Shown here: in pieces, positions 43,065 to 52,393 of the stretch
Layout of the letters: every line of letters starts with the position of its first letter
Numbering within the stretch: position 1 is the first letter of the stretch
NCBI GenBank assembly: GCA_964389375.1
Contig: CAYMDP010000007.1
Span: 1 to 64,000 of the forward strand
Length of the DNA: 64,000 bases
Direction of reading: 5' to 3'
Origin: CAYMDP01 sp964389375
GTDB lineage: Bacteria; Bdellovibrionota; Bdellovibrionia; Bdellovibrionales; UBA1609
The notes under the pieces: generated by a model
Told to the model about the DNA's origin: nothing
Seen by the model: the letters and a program-made list of their open reading frames with translations, nothing else
The model's database searches: none
Position numbers and translations under genes: made by a program

Positions 43065-44804
43065 TTCATAAAGTGAATCAATGATGCTTTTGTATTTTTG
43101 ATCACAAAACTTTCTTTTGACCTTCAAGCTTGGCGTGAGTTCGCCCTCTTCAATTGTAAAATCTTTTTCTAGAATAGCGAAATTTTTGATGCTTTCGTGG
43201 CTTGCGAGTTGAAGGTTGGTTTCGGAGATTATTTTTCGAACTTCCTCTTTGTAAGAGTCCGGGCCTCGACCACTCTGACTAAGAATCTCTTCATTTAAAG
43301 TGACAAGGGCCACAATATATTTTTTTTGATCTCCATGAATCAAGACATTCGAAATCAATGGACTTAATTTCAACAGCCCCTCAAGCCGTTGGGGCGCGAC
43401 ATACTTTCCCCCGGCGGTTTTTATCAGATCTTTCTTTCGGTCTGTGATTTTTAAAAAACCCGTAGGAGTCAGTGCGCCAATATCTCCAGTGCGAAAGAAT
43501 TCTCCGTCGAAGGCCTCTCGAGTGGCCTCTGGATTCTTGTAATATTCTTTCATAACTTTATCACTCTTAACTAAAATTTCGCCGTCTTCAGCAAAGCGAA
43601 GCTCAACATCGCCGATCGGCTTTCCTACTGTTCCGAGTTCATAGGCGAAGGGAGTATTCACCGTGATTGCTGCAGTCGTTTCTGTCAGCCCATATCCTTC
43701 AAGGATTAAAACACCTGCAGCATGAAAGAAGCCCGCGATTTCCGGGCTTAAGGGAGCACCACCAGAAACCGCAAACCGTAAGCGTCCGCCAAGTTGCTCT
43801 TTTAAGTTGTCGTAAACGGCAAGCTTTGCAAGGTGGTAGGGCAAAATCAGCGCCAAGGGCATCGCCTCATGGTTTTGTCGAGATGAACTGACCGCTTCGC
43901 CGACTTGGATTGCCCAATTGAAGATTCGATTCTTTAAGGGGCTTGCCTGGGCGTGGGTTAAAACGCCAGAATATATTTTTTCAAAAATCCGCGGAACTCC
44001 GATAAAAAATGTAGGACGTACCTCTTGCAGATTCGTGCGAATGCGCTCAATACTTTCCGCAAAGGCCAAGGTGTAGCCGTTGGCGATACTTCCCCAGTGT
44101 TCGATGCGACCAAGAATATGGGCATAGGGTAAAAAGCTAAGGGTCAAATCTTTGTGATTTATGGCCGCAAGCCGAAAGACTTCGGTCACTTCACTAAGGA
44201 TCTGCGTATGGGTTAACACCACACCCTTGGGCAAACCAGTGGTCCCGCTGGTGTAAAGTAGTGTTGCAAAATCCTCGGTGCGAATATTTTCGATCCTAGT
44301 TTGCAACTCAGATTTTATGTCCTGACTTTGGCTTGCCCCTTGATTTTTTAGGGACATCCAGGAATGAAGATTTTCATCTTCTAAAGTTTCTTCAGCTTCA
44401 ATCAGTATGACTGTTTGGATCGAAGGACAAGAGGTTTTGATTTCGTTCCACTTTGCAAGTTGCGTTTTGTCTTCGAGGATCAGAATTTTCGCCTGGCAGT
44501 CATTGAGGATGTAAGAAAGGTCCTCGGTTCGCGAGTTTTGATAAACCGGAACCGTTACCCCTTGAGCCATAAGAATGGCCATATCTGAAATGACCCACTC
44601 CATTCGGGTGTTCGAAAGTAGAATCACCGGATCTTTGGGCTTTAAGCCTAAGCGAATCAATGAAAGAGCCAGGTTTTCAACGGCCGAAACATACTCTTCT
44701 CGAGACAGACTCAACCAATGATCTTTTCGTTTAAATTTTAATGCAGTCTTTTTGGGGTCTTTATATTTTGATTCTATAAAGAGCTTTACGATACTGGGGT
44801 TCAT
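43059..44804 (-). CDS. Long-chain fatty acid--CoA ligase (AMP-forming)
   Basis: ANL-superfamily adenylating enzyme. The AMP loop YTSGTTGLPKGVVLTH is near residue 185, followed by GYGLTETTAAITVN, FRTGDIGALTPTGFLKITDRKKDLI and a C-terminal lysine region. 581 residues, as in bacterial FadD15-like ligases. No signal peptide. Only 2 bp separate it from the kinase gene upstream, so the two are co-transcribed. The chain length of the substrate is not predictable. Confidence 0.9.
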   Translation of the reverse strand: MNPSIVKLFIESKYKDPKKTALKFKRKDHWLSLSREEYVSAVENLALSLIRLGLKPKDPVILLSNTRMEWVISDMAILMAQGVTVPVYQNSRTEDLSYILNDCQAKILILEDKTQLAKWNEIKTSCPSIQTVILIEAEETLEDENLHSWMSLKNQGASQSQDIKSELQTRIENIRTEDFATLLYTSGTTGLPKGVVLTHTQILSEVTEVFRLAAINHKDLTLSFLPYAHILGRIEHWGSIANGYTLAFAESIERIRTNLQEVRPTFFIGVPRIFEKIYSGVLTHAQASPLKNRIFNWAIQVGEAVSSSRQNHEAMPLALILPYHLAKLAVYDNLKEQLGGRLRFAVSGGAPLSPEIAGFFHAAGVLILEGYGLTETTAAITVNTPFAYELGTVGKPIGDVELRFAEDGEILVKSDKVMKEYYKNPEATREAFDGEFFRTGDIGALTPTGFLKITDRKKDLIKTAGGKYVAPQRLEGLLKLSPLISNVLIHGDQKKYIVALVTLNEEILSQSGRGPDSYKEEVRKIISETNLQLASHESIKNFAILEKDFTIEEGELTPSLKVKRKFCDQKYKSIIDSLYES

Positions 44805-44806
44805 TA

Positions 44807-47140
44807 TTACTTGCGTCCGCTCGGGGCACGGTTTTTTAGGGATAAAACCACACTTTGTCTGCGGTCTCTCGGAACAATAATCGAGCGCTCAGCAACTGAT
44901 TTTGTGTAGGGATTTTCTGCTCGAATCACGATCTTTGTTTCTGCGGGTACGGCGTAGCGAGTGATCGGTAGGCGACCTTCATTTAAAAGCTTCCCGTTGA
45001 TATAAATCCTTACATCTTTAGGCGGGAGAACATCAATATCGATGTAACCTATAAGTGCATTTTGAAGAGTTGCATTCAGTCGATTTGGGATAGCCGTGTC
45101 TTCAGTGTAATCCAAGATGTATTCTAGATAGCCTGTTCTGCGTAAAGACAGCTGTACTGCGCCAGTTCGAGGAAGCGAAATTTTACTTGGGGTAATCGAT
45201 CCTGTGTTGGTTCCGTTAATGTAAATCTCTGCCCCTGAGGGTTTACTTGTGATTAAAAGATCTCCTCTTTGAACGGGTGTTGGAGCGGTCTCCAGATCAC
45301 TGACTTCTGAAATTTCGCCAGGGGCTGGAGTCTCAGTGATAACGGGAAGATTTTGTGTGGGCTCAGAAGGCTGAGCTACTTTTAAATCTGGTATTCTAGC
45401 TTCGCCTATTTTAATTCCTAAAATTCGATGAATGGGACCCAAAATAGGGTTTGTCATCGCGATCACTGGTCTCATGGGCTGTGGAAATATTTTAGCTAAA
45501 GCCAAATAACTTCCGACTAAAAAGGCAAAAACGATCGCTAGACTACTGATCGAACCAAGGGCTGCCGCCTTGACCTTTGAACCAATCGGAATTTGTGTTT
45601 GAGTAAAGCGAGTGGCGGGTCCGCGCATTGTTCTTTCGTTGAGGTGTCTGTCTTCGCTGTCATGAGATAGAACGTACGGATTTTGTGCAGTGACATGAAT
45701 TTCTCGCTTCAATTCATTGCGGAGCGCTCGCTCATCTAAAACTCCGCTTTTTCCGCTGCGAGAGACCGAAATCGACGGAATAATTTCATCATCTTCCTCT
45801 ACGACCTTGCTGCTGATCTCAGGAGGAGTCGCAGGGGTATGAGTCACTTGGGTTACTTGAGTCGCCTGGGTGACTTGAGTTTCTTGCTGAGTTTTGTTCA
45901 AAATATCACTTTTATTAAAGCCAGACTGTGTTTCTGAAAAACTAATCTGTGATGCCGGAAACGAGGACTCGCCTTGAGTCTTATTTGACTTAGATTGAAA
46001 CTCAGATTCGGTCACTTGGGTCTTTGAAGATTTTGGATTGATGAAGCTGTTAGTGCCTGGATTAAAGGATGGTGCCGACACCAAGGTTTTTTCGTCTTCA
46101 TCGACTAGATCGTGAGAAGAGATTTCTTTAAATGGCACTTGAGCGTATTCGATCAAGCGCTGACGATTGTCGAGAATGTCTTCTGCAAAAAGAGTTTTAA
46201 TAAATACTGCAAAGTCGTGAGTGGAAAAGTCGGGGAATTGTCGATTTAAAAATCGATTTAAATCTCGATAGATCGCGGCAGATGTTTGGTAGCGCAGGTT
46301 ACGGTCTCGAGTCAGTGCCTTTTGAGCAATACGCTCGAGCTCTTGATGGATATTTGGATTAATCTTTCTTAGGCTTGGAACCTGACAGTCTCGAATTTTT
46401 CTTAAAGTATTAATCTCGTTGTTTGCGATAAACAATCTGTCGTTTGCTAGAAGTTCCCAAAGGACAATACCAAGTGAAAAAATGTCGGTTCGTAAGTCAA
46501 CCGGCTGCCCTTCGGCTTGCTCGGGACTCATATAGCCGAATTTTCCCTTTAGAGTTCCGGCTCGGGTATTTTCGATCTGGCTTTCTGCTTTTGCGATTCC
46601 AAAATCGACGATCTTCACTTCGCCTTCGAAGCTGACCATCAAGTTCTGAGGACTGATATCTCTATGCGTGATATTTAAAGGCTTTCCAGTGGATCCATCT
46701 AGACAGCGATGGGCATGGTCTAATCCGCCGGCGACTTCTTTGATCATGTAAACGATCTGATCAATCGAAAATTGTGAATTCGATTTTTTCATCTTGTTTA
46801 GAATCTGTCTTAGGTTTTTTCCCTCGACGTAATCCATGACCAAGAAGAATTGATCCTTTTGAACTCCAAACTCATGAATCGTAACGATGTTACTGTGGCT
46901 TAGATTGATGGCAATCTTGGCTTCTTCTTTAAACATGTCGATAAATTCTGGGCTGTCAGCAAATTGAGGAAGAATACGTTTAATCGCAACAAATTTGCCG
47001 ATGCCACCGGCACCAGGAGCTCTAGCAAGAAACACTTCGGCCATACCACCCATGGCCAGCTTTTCCATCAAGACGTATTTTCCAAAATATTCGTACTTCT
47101 TTGCCAAGCTTTGATCCTCGAGGTTCTCTTGGCTTATCAT
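44807..47140 (-). CDS. Transmembrane Ser/Thr protein kinase with PEGA domains
   Basis: Hanks-type kinase: glycine loop A-M-G-G-M-A-E-V, catalytic K54 (VAIKRIL), H159-R-D161 with ISPQN, D179-F-G181. The catalytic domain ends near residue 320. A long Ser/Thr/Gln linker with TQVTQ repeats follows, then one transmembrane helix (near residue 555) and two extracytoplasmic PEGA domains (ITSKPSGAEIYINGTNTG and VLPPKDVRIYINGKLL). 777 residues. It is divergent from coaE and sits directly upstream of the acyl-CoA ligase. PEGA domains probably sense an envelope ligand. Confidence 0.92.
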   Translation of the reverse strand: MISQENLEDQSLAKKYEYFGKYVLMEKLAMGGMAEVFLARAPGAGGIGKFVAIKRILPQFADSPEFIDMFKEEAKIAINLSHSNIVTIHEFGVQKDQFFLVMDYVEGKNLRQILNKMKKSNSQFSIDQIVYMIKEVAGGLDHAHRCLDGSTGKPLNITHRDISPQNLMVSFEGEVKIVDFGIAKAESQIENTRAGTLKGKFGYMSPEQAEGQPVDLRTDIFSLGIVLWELLANDRLFIANNEINTLRKIRDCQVPSLRKINPNIHQELERIAQKALTRDRNLRYQTSAAIYRDLNRFLNRQFPDFSTHDFAVFIKTLFAEDILDNRQRLIEYAQVPFKEISSHDLVDEDEKTLVSAPSFNPGTNSFINPKSSKTQVTESEFQSKSNKTQGESSFPASQISFSETQSGFNKSDILNKTQQETQVTQATQVTQVTHTPATPPEISSKVVEEDDEIIPSISVSRSGKSGVLDERALRNELKREIHVTAQNPYVLSHDSEDRHLNERTMRGPATRFTQTQIPIGSKVKAAALGSISSLAIVFAFLVGSYLALAKIFPQPMRPVIAMTNPILGPIHRILGIKIGEARIPDLKVAQPSEPTQNLPVITETPAPGEISEVSDLETAPTPVQRGDLLITSKPSGAEIYINGTNTGSITPSKISLPRTGAVQLSLRRTGYLEYILDYTEDTAIPNRLNATLQNALIGYIDIDVLPPKDVRIYINGKLLNEGRLPITRYAVPAETKIVIRAENPYTKSVAERSIIVPRDRRQSVVLSLKNRAPSGRK

Positions 47141-47196
47141 CGGAGTAAATCAGGTCGATCTTGATGTTTTTACTGAAGTTAGGCTAAAGTTTAGAC

Positions 47197-47832
47197 ATGA
47201 GATGGATAGGACTTACAGGTGGAATTGGTACAGGCAAAACGGCCGTAAGTCGTATTTTGAAACGACGAGGTTTTCCAGTTGTCGATGCCGATGAGTTGGC
47301 ACGTGAGGCCGTCCGTCCCGGGGCTAAAGTCCTGCAGGATCTTCGTCGAGTTTTTGGCCCTGAAATTTTTAAACCTGATTCTGATTCCCTAGACCGAAAA
47401 GCCCTGGGCGAATTGGTTTTTTCAGATCCGGGGAAGCTGAGTGAGCTTGAAAATTTGATTCATCCAAGTATTCGAGCTTTGGCAGATCAAGAGCGCGAGC
47501 GCCTTCAGGAGGAAGGATTTTCAGTCGCATTTTATGCGGTCCCTCTGCTTTATGAAAAGGGAATGCAAGAGCTCTTTGACGAAATCATCTGTGTTTATTG
47601 TCGACCCGAGATTCAGCTTCAACGGATCCTCACAAGAGATGGAATCAGTCAAAGGCAAGCTGAGGAAAGGCTTTCGAGCCAGTGGCCGATTGCGGAGAAG
47701 TCAAAGCTTGCAGATTTTGTCATTCTTAATGAAGGAAGCCTAACCGAGCTAGAGTTTGAGGTTTTACGAACCTTAAATGCGATGAAACTTTCAGAAAGTT
47801 ACCAAGACCAGCTATACCCAAGGCTCATGTAA
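47197..47832 (+). CDS. coaE: Dephospho-CoA kinase
   Basis: Last enzyme of coenzyme A synthesis. The P-loop is GLTGGIGTGKTAVS at residues 5-18, with VVDADELAREAV, LIHPSIR and VPLLYEKGM as expected for CoaE. 211 residues. It is divergent from the kinase and acyl-CoA ligase pair; the latter uses CoA. Its 3' end overlaps the convergent barrel gene by 34 bp. Confidence 0.95.
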   Translation: MRWIGLTGGIGTGKTAVSRILKRRGFPVVDADELAREAVRPGAKVLQDLRRVFGPEIFKPDSDSLDRKALGELVFSDPGKLSELENLIHPSIRALADQERERLQEEGFSVAFYAVPLLYEKGMQELFDEIICVYCRPEIQLQRILTRDGISQRQAEERLSSQWPIAEKSKLADFVILNEGSLTELEFEVLRTLNAMKLSESYQDQLYPRLM

Positions 47833-48440
47833 AGAGCAGTGCTTTCGAGTCCCACTCCGCCTTCTAGCTCGATGCGCACACTCTTTGGAAGAGTCAGTAC
47901 GTCCTCGAGGCCTATGGCAAATTTGGCGATGTAATTTTTAATTGAAAAGAAGGTCGCAAGGTTTTCATTTGTATTTGTCTGATGAGAAACACCAAGTTTT
48001 ACGTAGGGTCTAAAGTACTGATAGGGATAAAAACTATGTCTGAAACCCGCATTAATCTGCCCTTTTGAATGGCTGAAGATATCGGCTCCGAGCTCAAATT
48101 GAGGTTGTTGTTTTCGGGGAAAAAGATACTGAAAGCCCAAAAAATAGGGAACTGAACCGTCGCGGGCCAGATCCATATCGATCAAAAGTCCAAAACGGAC
48201 CGCCAATGAATTTCTAAAAGGAAAAAATTCTATCGGCTGTGCTGGAGGCGCCGAGGTCTGCGATTCGGATATAATTAAGTTATTTTTTTCGATCAAACCC
48301 GATTCAGATTCTGACTTTAATTCATTGGCCTCGGGGCTTGGAGCAGTGTCGTGGGGCGAAGCACTGGCAGAATATGTGAACAGAACTAGGACCAAGGTCA
48401 AAAAGTGGAGCGTCAATTGTGGCATACAGAATTTATTCAT
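47799..48440 (-). CDS. Putative outer-membrane beta-barrel protein
   Basis: Signal peptide (ending SASAS), a 50-residue low-complexity Ser/Glu/Pro segment, then about 140 residues of strand-like alternating sequence ending GYSWSW, a C-terminal aromatic typical of outer-membrane proteins. 213 residues. No family recognised. It converges on coaE. Confidence 0.65.
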   Translation of the reverse strand: MNKFCMPQLTLHFLTLVLVLFTYSASASPHDTAPSPEANELKSESESGLIEKNNLIISESQTSAPPAQPIEFFPFRNSLAVRFGLLIDMDLARDGSVPYFLGFQYLFPRKQQPQFELGADIFSHSKGQINAGFRHSFYPYQYFRPYVKLGVSHQTNTNENLATFFSIKNYIAKFAIGLEDVLTLPKSVRIELEGGVGLESTALYMSLGYSWSW

Positions 48441-48498
48441 ACCCTTGGAGCTAGTCTAACTATAAAATTTGAGAGCTACAACTAAGGGAGTTCATTTG

Positions 48499-49662
48499 AT
48501 GAAGAATTTAGCCCTCACAATTTTTGGTCTAAGCCTGCTTTTTTCAGAGAGCGTTTTCGCTCAAAAAGCGCCGGACTTTTCGATTCGACAAAATTATATT
48601 AGTGCCAGGGCGATGGGGATGGGGAATGCCTTTACCGCAGTTGTTAACGATCACAGCGCCATTTTTTACAACCCGGCCGCTCTCGGGCTTCGTAAAGACG
48701 GAAATATTCATCTTAACCTCGGTGCCTCTTTAGATACCAAGTATCAAAAGCTAGTTGATGATATTAAGAAATCCGGAGAAGACCCAGACGAGGTCCAGGC
48801 GATTAGTGACTTGATCGAAAGCAACTATGGTAACAACTACCATCTTCGAGCTCCCGTATTGGGCTCTTTTTGGGTACGACCGAATTGGGGAATTGCCTTT
48901 ATACCAGCGGACTTAACCGTGGATATCTCGATCCATCGCCAAGTTGGACCCATGCTCAATTTAAACGCTTACTTGGATTCGACGATAGCTTATGGTTACG
49001 GCCGAAAAGTGAATTGGCTCGGAAAGTATTGGAAGAGTGCTGCTGGAATTACGGTTAAGGGCGTTCACAGAATCAACGCTTCTAAGTCTTTGATTGCTGC
49101 TGAACTTGCGACGGACTCTACAGTGTTTGAGACAAAAGATGCCGATGAAGGTTTTACTCTGGACGCAGACATTGGTTTTTTAGTTGAAGCCCCAATTCCG
49201 AAGAAGGGTTTTTGGTCCTTTTTGAAGTACGCAAGACCAACTTTTTCTTTAGTAGCCCGAAATATTTTAGACTATGGTTTTCCGATGAATTTTCATCTTC
49301 TGGACAAAAACTCAGGAGAGCCGACAAAGTTAGGACGTCGATTTGATGTGGGTTCCAAGTGGGAACTGCCCAAGGTTTGGGTTTTTGATCCCCATTTTGC
49401 TTTTGATATTAAGGACATTGGACACGAAAACTTCACTCCCAAAAAGGGTCTCCATGCAGGGATGGAGCTTTATTGGACAATGTTCAATTGGTGGAAGGGC
49501 CATTGGGCGGTCGGTATAAACCAAGGTTATTACACTTTAGGTGTGGGCGCTCGCTTGGCTTGGTTTCAGTTTGATCTAGCGACCTATGGAGAAGAAGTCG
49601 GAATTGCCGACCAAGCTCGCGAAAGTCGCAGATACATGGCCGAACTCTCTCTCGATTTCTAA
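48499..49662 (+). CDS. PorV-like outer-membrane protein, paralogue 1
   Basis: Signal peptide (MKNLALTIFG to VFAQK), then the family signature A-M-G-M-G-N-A-F-T-A-V-V-N-D with F-Y-N-P-A-A-L, shared by PorV/PorQ-type barrel proteins related to FadL. 388 residues, suited to a 14-strand barrel. The C-terminal part (QGYYTLGVGARL, LATYGEEVG, RRYMAELSLDF) recurs in two neighbours. The ATG at 48499 has AAGGGAG upstream and is preferred to one ten codons earlier. The stop codon abuts a partial AGGTCCGA-type repeat. Confidence 0.82.
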   Translation: MKNLALTIFGLSLLFSESVFAQKAPDFSIRQNYISARAMGMGNAFTAVVNDHSAIFYNPAALGLRKDGNIHLNLGASLDTKYQKLVDDIKKSGEDPDEVQAISDLIESNYGNNYHLRAPVLGSFWVRPNWGIAFIPADLTVDISIHRQVGPMLNLNAYLDSTIAYGYGRKVNWLGKYWKSAAGITVKGVHRINASKSLIAAELATDSTVFETKDADEGFTLDADIGFLVEAPIPKKGFWSFLKYARPTFSLVARNILDYGFPMNFHLLDKNSGEPTKLGRRFDVGSKWELPKVWVFDPHFAFDIKDIGHENFTPKKGLHAGMELYWTMFNWWKGHWAVGINQGYYTLGVGARLAWFQFDLATYGEEVGIADQARESRRYMAELSLDF

Positions 49663-49690
49663 AAAGTCCCAGGTCCGAAAATCGGACGCG
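49661..49690. repeat. Partial degenerate copy of the AGGTCYGA repeat arm
   Basis: It matches one arm of the adjacent hairpin with a few substitutions (AGTCCCAGGTCCGAAAATCG). It begins at the stop codon of the PorV-like gene. It has no paired arm and may be the remnant of an older element. Confidence 0.7.
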
Positions 49691-49710
49691 CCGCTTCTGA
49701 AACTCAACTG

Positions 49711-49767
49711 AAAGTGCCAGGTCCGATATTCGGACGCGGTCCGTCCGAATATCGGACCTGGCACTTT
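49711..49767. repeat. Perfect 26-bp hairpin, AGGTCYGA family
   Basis: Arms 49711-49736 and 49742-49767 are perfect inverted repeats around CGGTC. The arm contains AAAGTGCCAGGTCCGATATT and is a homologue of the arm at 38578. It lies between PorV paralogue 1 and a small secreted protein and could stop transcription in both directions. Confidence 0.9.
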
Positions 49768-49867
49768 TGTGACTTCAATAATCTCTTGATCCAGTCTAAT
49801 AATCGCCCTCATTGTTCTGCACATCCACTAAATAAAAGTTGATGAAAGATCACTCTAGGAGAGATTT

Positions 49868-50239
49868 ATGAAAATTTTAATTGCAGCGATTTTAGGTTTA
49901 TTTATTTCAAATTCCGGATACGCCGGGGATCAATCCGGAATTGAATTTTATGAATGTGACGGAACCATTGAGATGGTCGAAGACTTTATTAATACCTATG
50001 AATACGGAAATGTGGATGATCCGGAGATGGATCAAGTGAAAGCCCTTCATGTCATGTTGGATAAGTATCGGGATCAATTGAAGAGCGGAAAAAAAACTAC
50101 GATTAAAGTGTGCCCAGGCTATGATGAGGAAGGCGATTTGGTTGAGATTACGGTTACTGATTGGGGTAAATGGAACCCTGTGGACGAATGCGAAATTAGT
50201 AGGATTAATGCTGGGGAATATGAGGTATTCTGTTTTTAG
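49868..50239 (+). CDS. Small secreted protein, unknown function
   Basis: Signal peptide (MKILIAAILGLFISNSGYA) followed by about 104 acidic residues with four cysteines (YECDG, VCPGY, DECE, VFCF), so up to two disulfides. SD TAGGAGAG precedes the ATG at good spacing. No family recognised. Confidence 0.7.
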   Translation: MKILIAAILGLFISNSGYAGDQSGIEFYECDGTIEMVEDFINTYEYGNVDDPEMDQVKALHVMLDKYRDQLKSGKKTTIKVCPGYDEEGDLVEITVTDWGKWNPVDECEISRINAGEYEVFCF

Positions 50240-50271
50240 CCGCAATCCTCTAAATGCCCCTTAATAATCTC

Positions 50272-50985
50272 TTAAGTGCAGGTGCTGGGAGTGCCCGGGG
50301 TAAATGTTTTTCCGTTCATGATACAAAGAAGAGCAGTGCCTTGCTCGCTTCCATAGCTTTCTGACTCAGTAATTTTTGTGCAGACGTCTGAAGTCGCATT
50401 ACTTCCTGTGCAATAGGTTGTACTTACGGTCGAGGCAATTCCCGCTAGAGTGGCCGCATCACAAGAGCTAAGGCACTGATCTACAGCCGCGTCGATTTCT
50501 GCTTGGCTGGGTAAAACCCCATTAGCGAGATCCCCAAATGCCCCACCTGGAGCGACCGCATAAAGAGAAGTTCCCATCACACTTAAGCTACCCAAATACA
50601 CCAAGGAAGAAAGTCCGCTTTTTTTACAGAATGAGTTTGCAAGGTTTGCCTTTTCAAGTCCATCCGCCGGTGAAGTTCCGGTAAGAGTTAAAGCCGAAAT
50701 AAATGCAGCCTCTTTGTTCGTCGCAGAAGTATCCAGTTGTTTGTAGGCATTGACCAGTCTTTGAGTCGTCAATCCACCAGAGTAAAAGTAGATCGAACAT
50801 TTTAAGACATTGGCTTGAGCGGTGTCGTATCCCGAAATGGAATCAAGACAGGTTAAAGCCGTGTCCGAGGTCGCCGCATCGAGGCAGGCTTGAGCTTTAA
50901 CCAGATCTGTCTTTTCTTTATTTTCACAAGCTGTAAAGAAGACAGAAGAAATAAGTAATCCAACAACCAATACGTTTTTTAACAT
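50272..50985 (-). CDS. Lipoprotein with TPR-like helical body
   Basis: Lipobox V-F-F-T-A-C gives a mature cysteine at residue 20. The body alternates helices in a TPR-like way (ACLDAATSDTALTCLDSI, ANVLKCSIYFYSGGLTTQRLVNAY) and has about ten cysteines. 237 residues. It resembles the lipoprotein at 52394 in layout: a short repeat helix pair followed by an A-x-x-Y-x-G-G-L segment. It is divergent from PorV paralogue 2. Confidence 0.72.
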   Translation of the reverse strand: MLKNVLVVGLLISSVFFTACENKEKTDLVKAQACLDAATSDTALTCLDSISGYDTAQANVLKCSIYFYSGGLTTQRLVNAYKQLDTSATNKEAAFISALTLTGTSPADGLEKANLANSFCKKSGLSSLVYLGSLSVMGTSLYAVAPGGAFGDLANGVLPSQAEIDAAVDQCLSSCDAATLAGIASTVSTTYCTGSNATSDVCTKITESESYGSEQGTALLCIMNGKTFTPGTPSTCT

Positions 50986-51151
50986 GAAGCCTCCTGCTTA
51001 CGACGCACTCTTAATTATGAACTGATCCGCAACTCGAGACAAGAATCGATCTACCTATTGTATAAAAACCGGCTCTGGTCCTAAGAAGAGACAACTCGGC
51101 CTTGGTCTTGAAATAATAAGATGTCTCAACTTGATTCACTGAGCATCCGAA

Positions 51152-52243
51152 ATGTTCTTTATGAAATCGAGTCTTTTTTGCATTGGTATTTCCCTTTTGA
51201 TACTTCAGTCCTCTTGGGCTCAGGCTAGAGAGCGCTACGAACTCTACAATGGAGTTCGTCAACTCGGAATGGGTGGAGCTGCGGTCGCTGTGGTTAACGA
51301 CGAGACGGCTCTTTTGATAAACCCAGCCGGTCTTGGAAAATTAAGGGACTACATTTTTACTTTGGTTGATCCAGAGATTGATGTAGGAGCAAAAAGTCTT
51401 TCTGTCGTAAACACACAGGTCACCAAGCCCCTGAATCCTCAACAAACATTAGATCTTTTAAACGAAGGTTTTTTAGACTCACATCTTCATCAACGGGCAC
51501 AGGTGTTTCCATCACTCGTTTTGCCAAACTTTGGTCTTGGTGTTTTGGGAAAGTATCAGGTCGATGCAAAAGTAAATTCCGAGACCAACACTTTTCAATA
51601 CGATTACGTCAACGACTTTGCCCTAGTGCTTGGCTTTAACTTTCGACTCTTTGATGGGCGCATCAAGCTCGGGTTCAATACACGATTTCAGAATCGAGTC
51701 GAAGTACTAAGAGATGATATTGCAAGCAATTCAACAGATCTAAGTCTTGGAACTTTGGGTTCAGAGGGGATGGGCGTTGGATCAGATTTGGGAATTATTT
51801 TAGCGGCTCCTTGGGCGCTTCTTCCGACCGTCGCCGCAGTCTTAAGAGATGTGGGCGACACCAAATACAGTTTTAAGGATGGACTTTTGACATCGGCTAC
51901 GACCTTGCCAGAAACCACTAAACAAACTTTGGATGTCGGAGTCGCACTTTTTCCGATTATGGGAAAAGGGGTTCGCGGGACTTTTACTGCGGATTATCGA
52001 GACGTAATGAATGTAAAAGAAGAAAAGGACTCTATGCGTAGAGTCCATGTGGGGGCAGAGCTGAACCTAAGTGATATTCTTTTCTTGAGAGCAGGAATGA
52101 ATCAACGTTACTGGACAGCCGGTGCGGAGGTTGCATTTTTAAACTACCAGTTGCAACTTGCAAGCTACGGAGAAGACATTGGAGTCGATGAAGCGCCAGT
52201 AGAAGATCGACGCTATGTCGTGAAGTTTTCTTACCGGTTCTAA
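51152..52243 (+). CDS. PorV-like outer-membrane protein, paralogue 2
   Basis: Signal peptide ending SSWAQA, then Q-L-G-M-G-G-A-A-V-A-V-V-N-D with I-N-P-A-G-L, the same signature as paralogues 1 and 3. 363 residues. The C-terminal part has NQRYWTAGAEV, LASYGEDIG and EDRRYVVKFSYRF, ending in phenylalanine as barrels do. The ATG at 51161 is an alternative start; neither has a strong SD. The 166-bp gap upstream separates it from the divergent lipoprotein. Confidence 0.8.
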   Translation: MFFMKSSLFCIGISLLILQSSWAQARERYELYNGVRQLGMGGAAVAVVNDETALLINPAGLGKLRDYIFTLVDPEIDVGAKSLSVVNTQVTKPLNPQQTLDLLNEGFLDSHLHQRAQVFPSLVLPNFGLGVLGKYQVDAKVNSETNTFQYDYVNDFALVLGFNFRLFDGRIKLGFNTRFQNRVEVLRDDIASNSTDLSLGTLGSEGMGVGSDLGIILAAPWALLPTVAAVLRDVGDTKYSFKDGLLTSATTLPETTKQTLDVGVALFPIMGKGVRGTFTADYRDVMNVKEEKDSMRRVHVGAELNLSDILFLRAGMNQRYWTAGAEVAFLNYQLQLASYGEDIGVDEAPVEDRRYVVKFSYRF

Positions 52244-52393
52244 GGCAAAAGCATCTCAATCCCCCATGTTTCTTGTCCCCCAGAAAAGTCTAGCGACAAA
52301 GGTCCGAACTTCGAGCTAAACCTCGCTCTTGGACTCCCGTATTCACAGCAGATAGAGCTAAAATAAAGGATGTCAGTTAAGGAGAAATCATCC

